DNA from: NVQY01 sp047639325
GTDB taxonomy: Bacteria > Pseudomonadota > Alphaproteobacteria > Rhodobacterales > Rhodobacteraceae
Assembly: GCA_047639325.1 (NCBI GenBank)
Contig: JBLINN010000067.1
Location: forward strand, 1 to 15,684
Direction of reading: 5' to 3'
Length of the DNA: 15,684 nucleotides
Shown here: positions 14,134 through 15,684 of the stretch, piece after piece
How positions within the stretch are numbered: the first letter of the stretch is position 1
How the letters are laid out: each line of letters begins with the position of its first letter
Program-made: the position numbers and the translations under genes
The notes under the pieces: generated by a model
The model's database searches: none
What the model was told of the DNA's origin: nothing
The model's input: only the letters and a program-made list of their open reading frames with translations

Positions 14134-15684
14134 ATGTCAAAGACACCCAAAATCACCGCTGATCCAAACACCACAAAAATTTATCTTGTCGGCAGTGGGA
14201 TCGCGTCACTGGCCAGCGCCAAATTCCTGATTGATGATGCCGGAATACCGGGCAAAAACATTGAGATACTGGAAAAAGATAATGTGCTGGGTGGCGCAAT
14301 GGATGGTGCAGGCGATCCGGACACTGGGTTTGTTGCTCGGGGCGGACGGATGCACGAGGAACACTACACCTGCTATTGGGATTTATTGTCCGATATTCCG
14401 TCATTGGAAGATCCATCCGTCTCGGTGACGGAAGAGTCGTTTGAGTTTAACCGCCGCTTTGTCTCCAACGCCCAGGCGCGGCTGTTACGGGATGGCAAAA
14501 TTCTGGATGTGTCGTCTTTTGGGCTGTCCTTCAAGGATCAGACTGACCTGCTGAAGCTGACTTTTGTGTCCGAACGCTCTCTGGGCAATAAACGCATCGA
14601 AGTTTGGTTTTCGACTGAGTTCTTCAAGACCAATTTCTGGTATATCTGGACGTCGATGTTTGCTTTCCAAAAGTGGAGTAGCCTTGCCGAGATGCGCCGC
14701 TATATGAAGCGGTTTATTCATCTGGTGGACGGGCTGCATCGGCTGGGCGGGGTGATGCGGACCAAGTATAATCAGTATCATTCTGTGGTCTTGCCGCTGC
14801 AGAAATATCTGGCCGACCGTGGCGTGGTGTTTCGGTTGAACACGCAGGTTACCGATGTTGATTTTGATCTGTCCGCCGATCAGAAAACCGCCACGGTGCT
14901 GCATGTTATCGACGACGCCGGGCAAGTGGGCGAGATCGAGCTTGGACGCGACGGATTTGTCTTTCTGACCAACGGGTCCATCACCGAAAGCACTGATAAT
15001 GGCGCCTGGGATCGCGCCGCCGTTTTGAAAGGGAAATCATCGTCTGGGTCTTGGCAATTATGGGAAAAAATCGCCCGCAAGGACCCGGCCTTTGGGCGTC
15101 CGGGGGTGTTCAGCGACGCGATTGACCTGCAGGAATGGTATTCCTTCACCGCGACGCTGAAAGACAGCACGTTTCACGACTATATGGAGAATTTCTCGGG
15201 CAATGTGGATGGCACCGGGGGGCTGGTCACGTTGACGGATTCAAACTGGTTGATGTCATTTGTCATCGCACGCCAGCCGCATTTTCCTAACCAGCCCAAG
15301 GATGTCAAAGTGTTCTGGGGATATGGATTATATCCCAATCGGCTGGGGAACTTCGTGAAAAAGAAGATGGCCGATTGTACCGGTGAAGAGATGCTGCAAG
15401 AGCTTTGGCATCATCTGAAGATTCAGGACATGATGGGGCCAATCGCAGCGGCGGGCAAAATCAACTGTATTCCAGTGGCGATGCCGTTTATCGACAGCCT
15501 GTTTATGCCGCGCAGCAAAGGAGACCGGCCTGATGTGTTGCCCAAAGGGGCGACCAATTTTGCCTTTCTCGGGCAGTTCGCCGAAGCACCGAAGGATTGC
15601 GTGTTTACGGTCGAATATTCGGTCAGATGCGCGCAAATGGCGGTGCGCGGCTTGTTCACAACCGGCAAAAAAGTGCTGCCGGTT
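14134..15684 (+). CDS. ohyA: Oleate hydratase (FAD-dependent, MCRA family), C-terminus beyond window
   Basis: This enzyme adds water to the cis-9 double bond of oleate and similar fatty acids, giving 10-hydroxy fatty acids. The frame is open for 517 codons to the right edge with no stop. The dinucleotide fold is G20-S-G22-I-A-S25 in YLVGSGIASLASA, with E47 at the end of the second strand. The family signature R69-G-G-R72 is followed by M-H-E75-E-H-Y, and C80-Y-W-D aligns with the usual ECLWD. From my memory of the family, E75 matches the catalytic glutamate. Y212-N-Q-Y215 corresponds to the conserved tyrosine region near the active site. The middle is rich in aromatic residues, as in other family members. 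GGAG lies 5 bases before the ATG. It has its own promoter candidate and diverges from the MoxR operon. The DNA is visibly less GC-rich than the MoxR operon. Only a short C-terminal tail should be missing. Confidence 0.94.
   Translation, partial: MSKTPKITADPNTTKIYLVGSGIASLASAKFLIDDAGIPGKNIEILEKDNVLGGAMDGAGDPDTGFVARGGRMHEEHYTCYWDLLSDIPSLEDPSVSVTEESFEFNRRFVSNAQARLLRDGKILDVSSFGLSFKDQTDLLKLTFVSERSLGNKRIEVWFSTEFFKTNFWYIWTSMFAFQKWSSLAEMRRYMKRFIHLVDGLHRLGGVMRTKYNQYHSVVLPLQKYLADRGVVFRLNTQVTDVDFDLSADQKTATVLHVIDDAGQVGEIELGRDGFVFLTNGSITESTDNGAWDRAAVLKGKSSSGSWQLWEKIARKDPAFGRPGVFSDAIDLQEWYSFTATLKDSTFHDYMENFSGNVDGTGGLVTLTDSNWLMSFVIARQPHFPNQPKDVKVFWGYGLYPNRLGNFVKKKMADCTGEEMLQELWHHLKIQDMMGPIAAAGKINCIPVAMPFIDSLFMPRSKGDRPDVLPKGATNFAFLGQFAEAPKDCVFTVEYSVRCAQMAVRGLFTTGKKVLPV

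Noticed and set aside
14485..15636. Minus-strand open frames opposite the oleate hydratase
   Set aside because: The plus-strand frame is continuous and carries clear family motifs; the antisense frames show no recognisable domain.
1..15684. Search for CRISPR arrays, tRNA or rRNA genes, insertion sequences, toxin-antitoxin pairs and defence systems
   Set aside because: I saw no spaced direct repeats, no cloverleaf-like gene, no transposase and no typical defence domain; the MoxR/VWA cluster resembles the known Bat-type arrangement and not a defence island.

Overview
The window looks like the chromosome of a GC-rich Gram-negative alphaproteobacterium, probably of the Rhodobacteraceae/Roseobacter type. 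This rests on codon use, on several periplasmic proteins with Sec signal peptides, and on the gene families present. It is a placement by general resemblance, not a proven taxonomy. I see no rRNA, tRNA, CRISPR array, insertion sequence or phage gene. Coding density is very high: no gap exceeds about 190 bases.

Layout from left to right. (1) 1-2194, minus strand: a two-gene RND efflux operon, with the periplasmic adaptor first and the inner-membrane pump second; the pump runs off the left edge. (2) 2278-2709, plus strand: a small K+-channel-like protein with a GYGD filter, divergent from the efflux operon. (3) 2717-5137, minus strand: a cardiolipin synthase preceded by an exported HAD-family phosphatase. 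(4) 5161-5194: a strong intrinsic terminator on the minus strand. (5) 5216-6817, minus strand: an exported type I sulfatase with a CTAGR formylglycine site. (6) 7002-7706, plus strand: a Crp/Fnr-family regulator divergent from the sulfatase, with AT-rich DNA and inverted repeats between them. (7) 7708-13944, minus strand: a six-gene MoxR/VWA ('Bat-like') operon in the order MoxR ATPase, DUF58, DUF4381, BatA-like VWA, BatB-like VWA fused to TPR (BatC-like), BatD-like. (8) 14134 to the right edge, plus strand: an oleate hydratase that has no stop inside the window, with its own likely sigma70-type promoter.

How the genes may work together. The MoxR operon is the most coherent unit: five of its genes overlap by 1 or 4 bases, implying translational coupling and a stoichiometric envelope complex in which a AAA+ ATPase acts on VWA-domain membrane proteins. 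The sulfatase and phosphatase look like periplasmic ester-cleaving enzymes, but the terminator between them argues against simple equal co-expression. The Crp/Fnr protein is the obvious candidate regulator for the divergent sulfatase. Much of the window concerns the cell envelope (efflux, ion channel, cardiolipin synthesis, Bat-like complex, fatty acid hydration).

I did not find a clearly new system. The points most worth a second look are the pattern of intact versus degraded metal-binding motifs across the three VWA-type proteins, the terminator between sulfatase and phosphatase, the possibly leaderless Crp/Fnr gene with a palindrome over its putative -10 box, and the inverted repeats around the oleate hydratase promoter.
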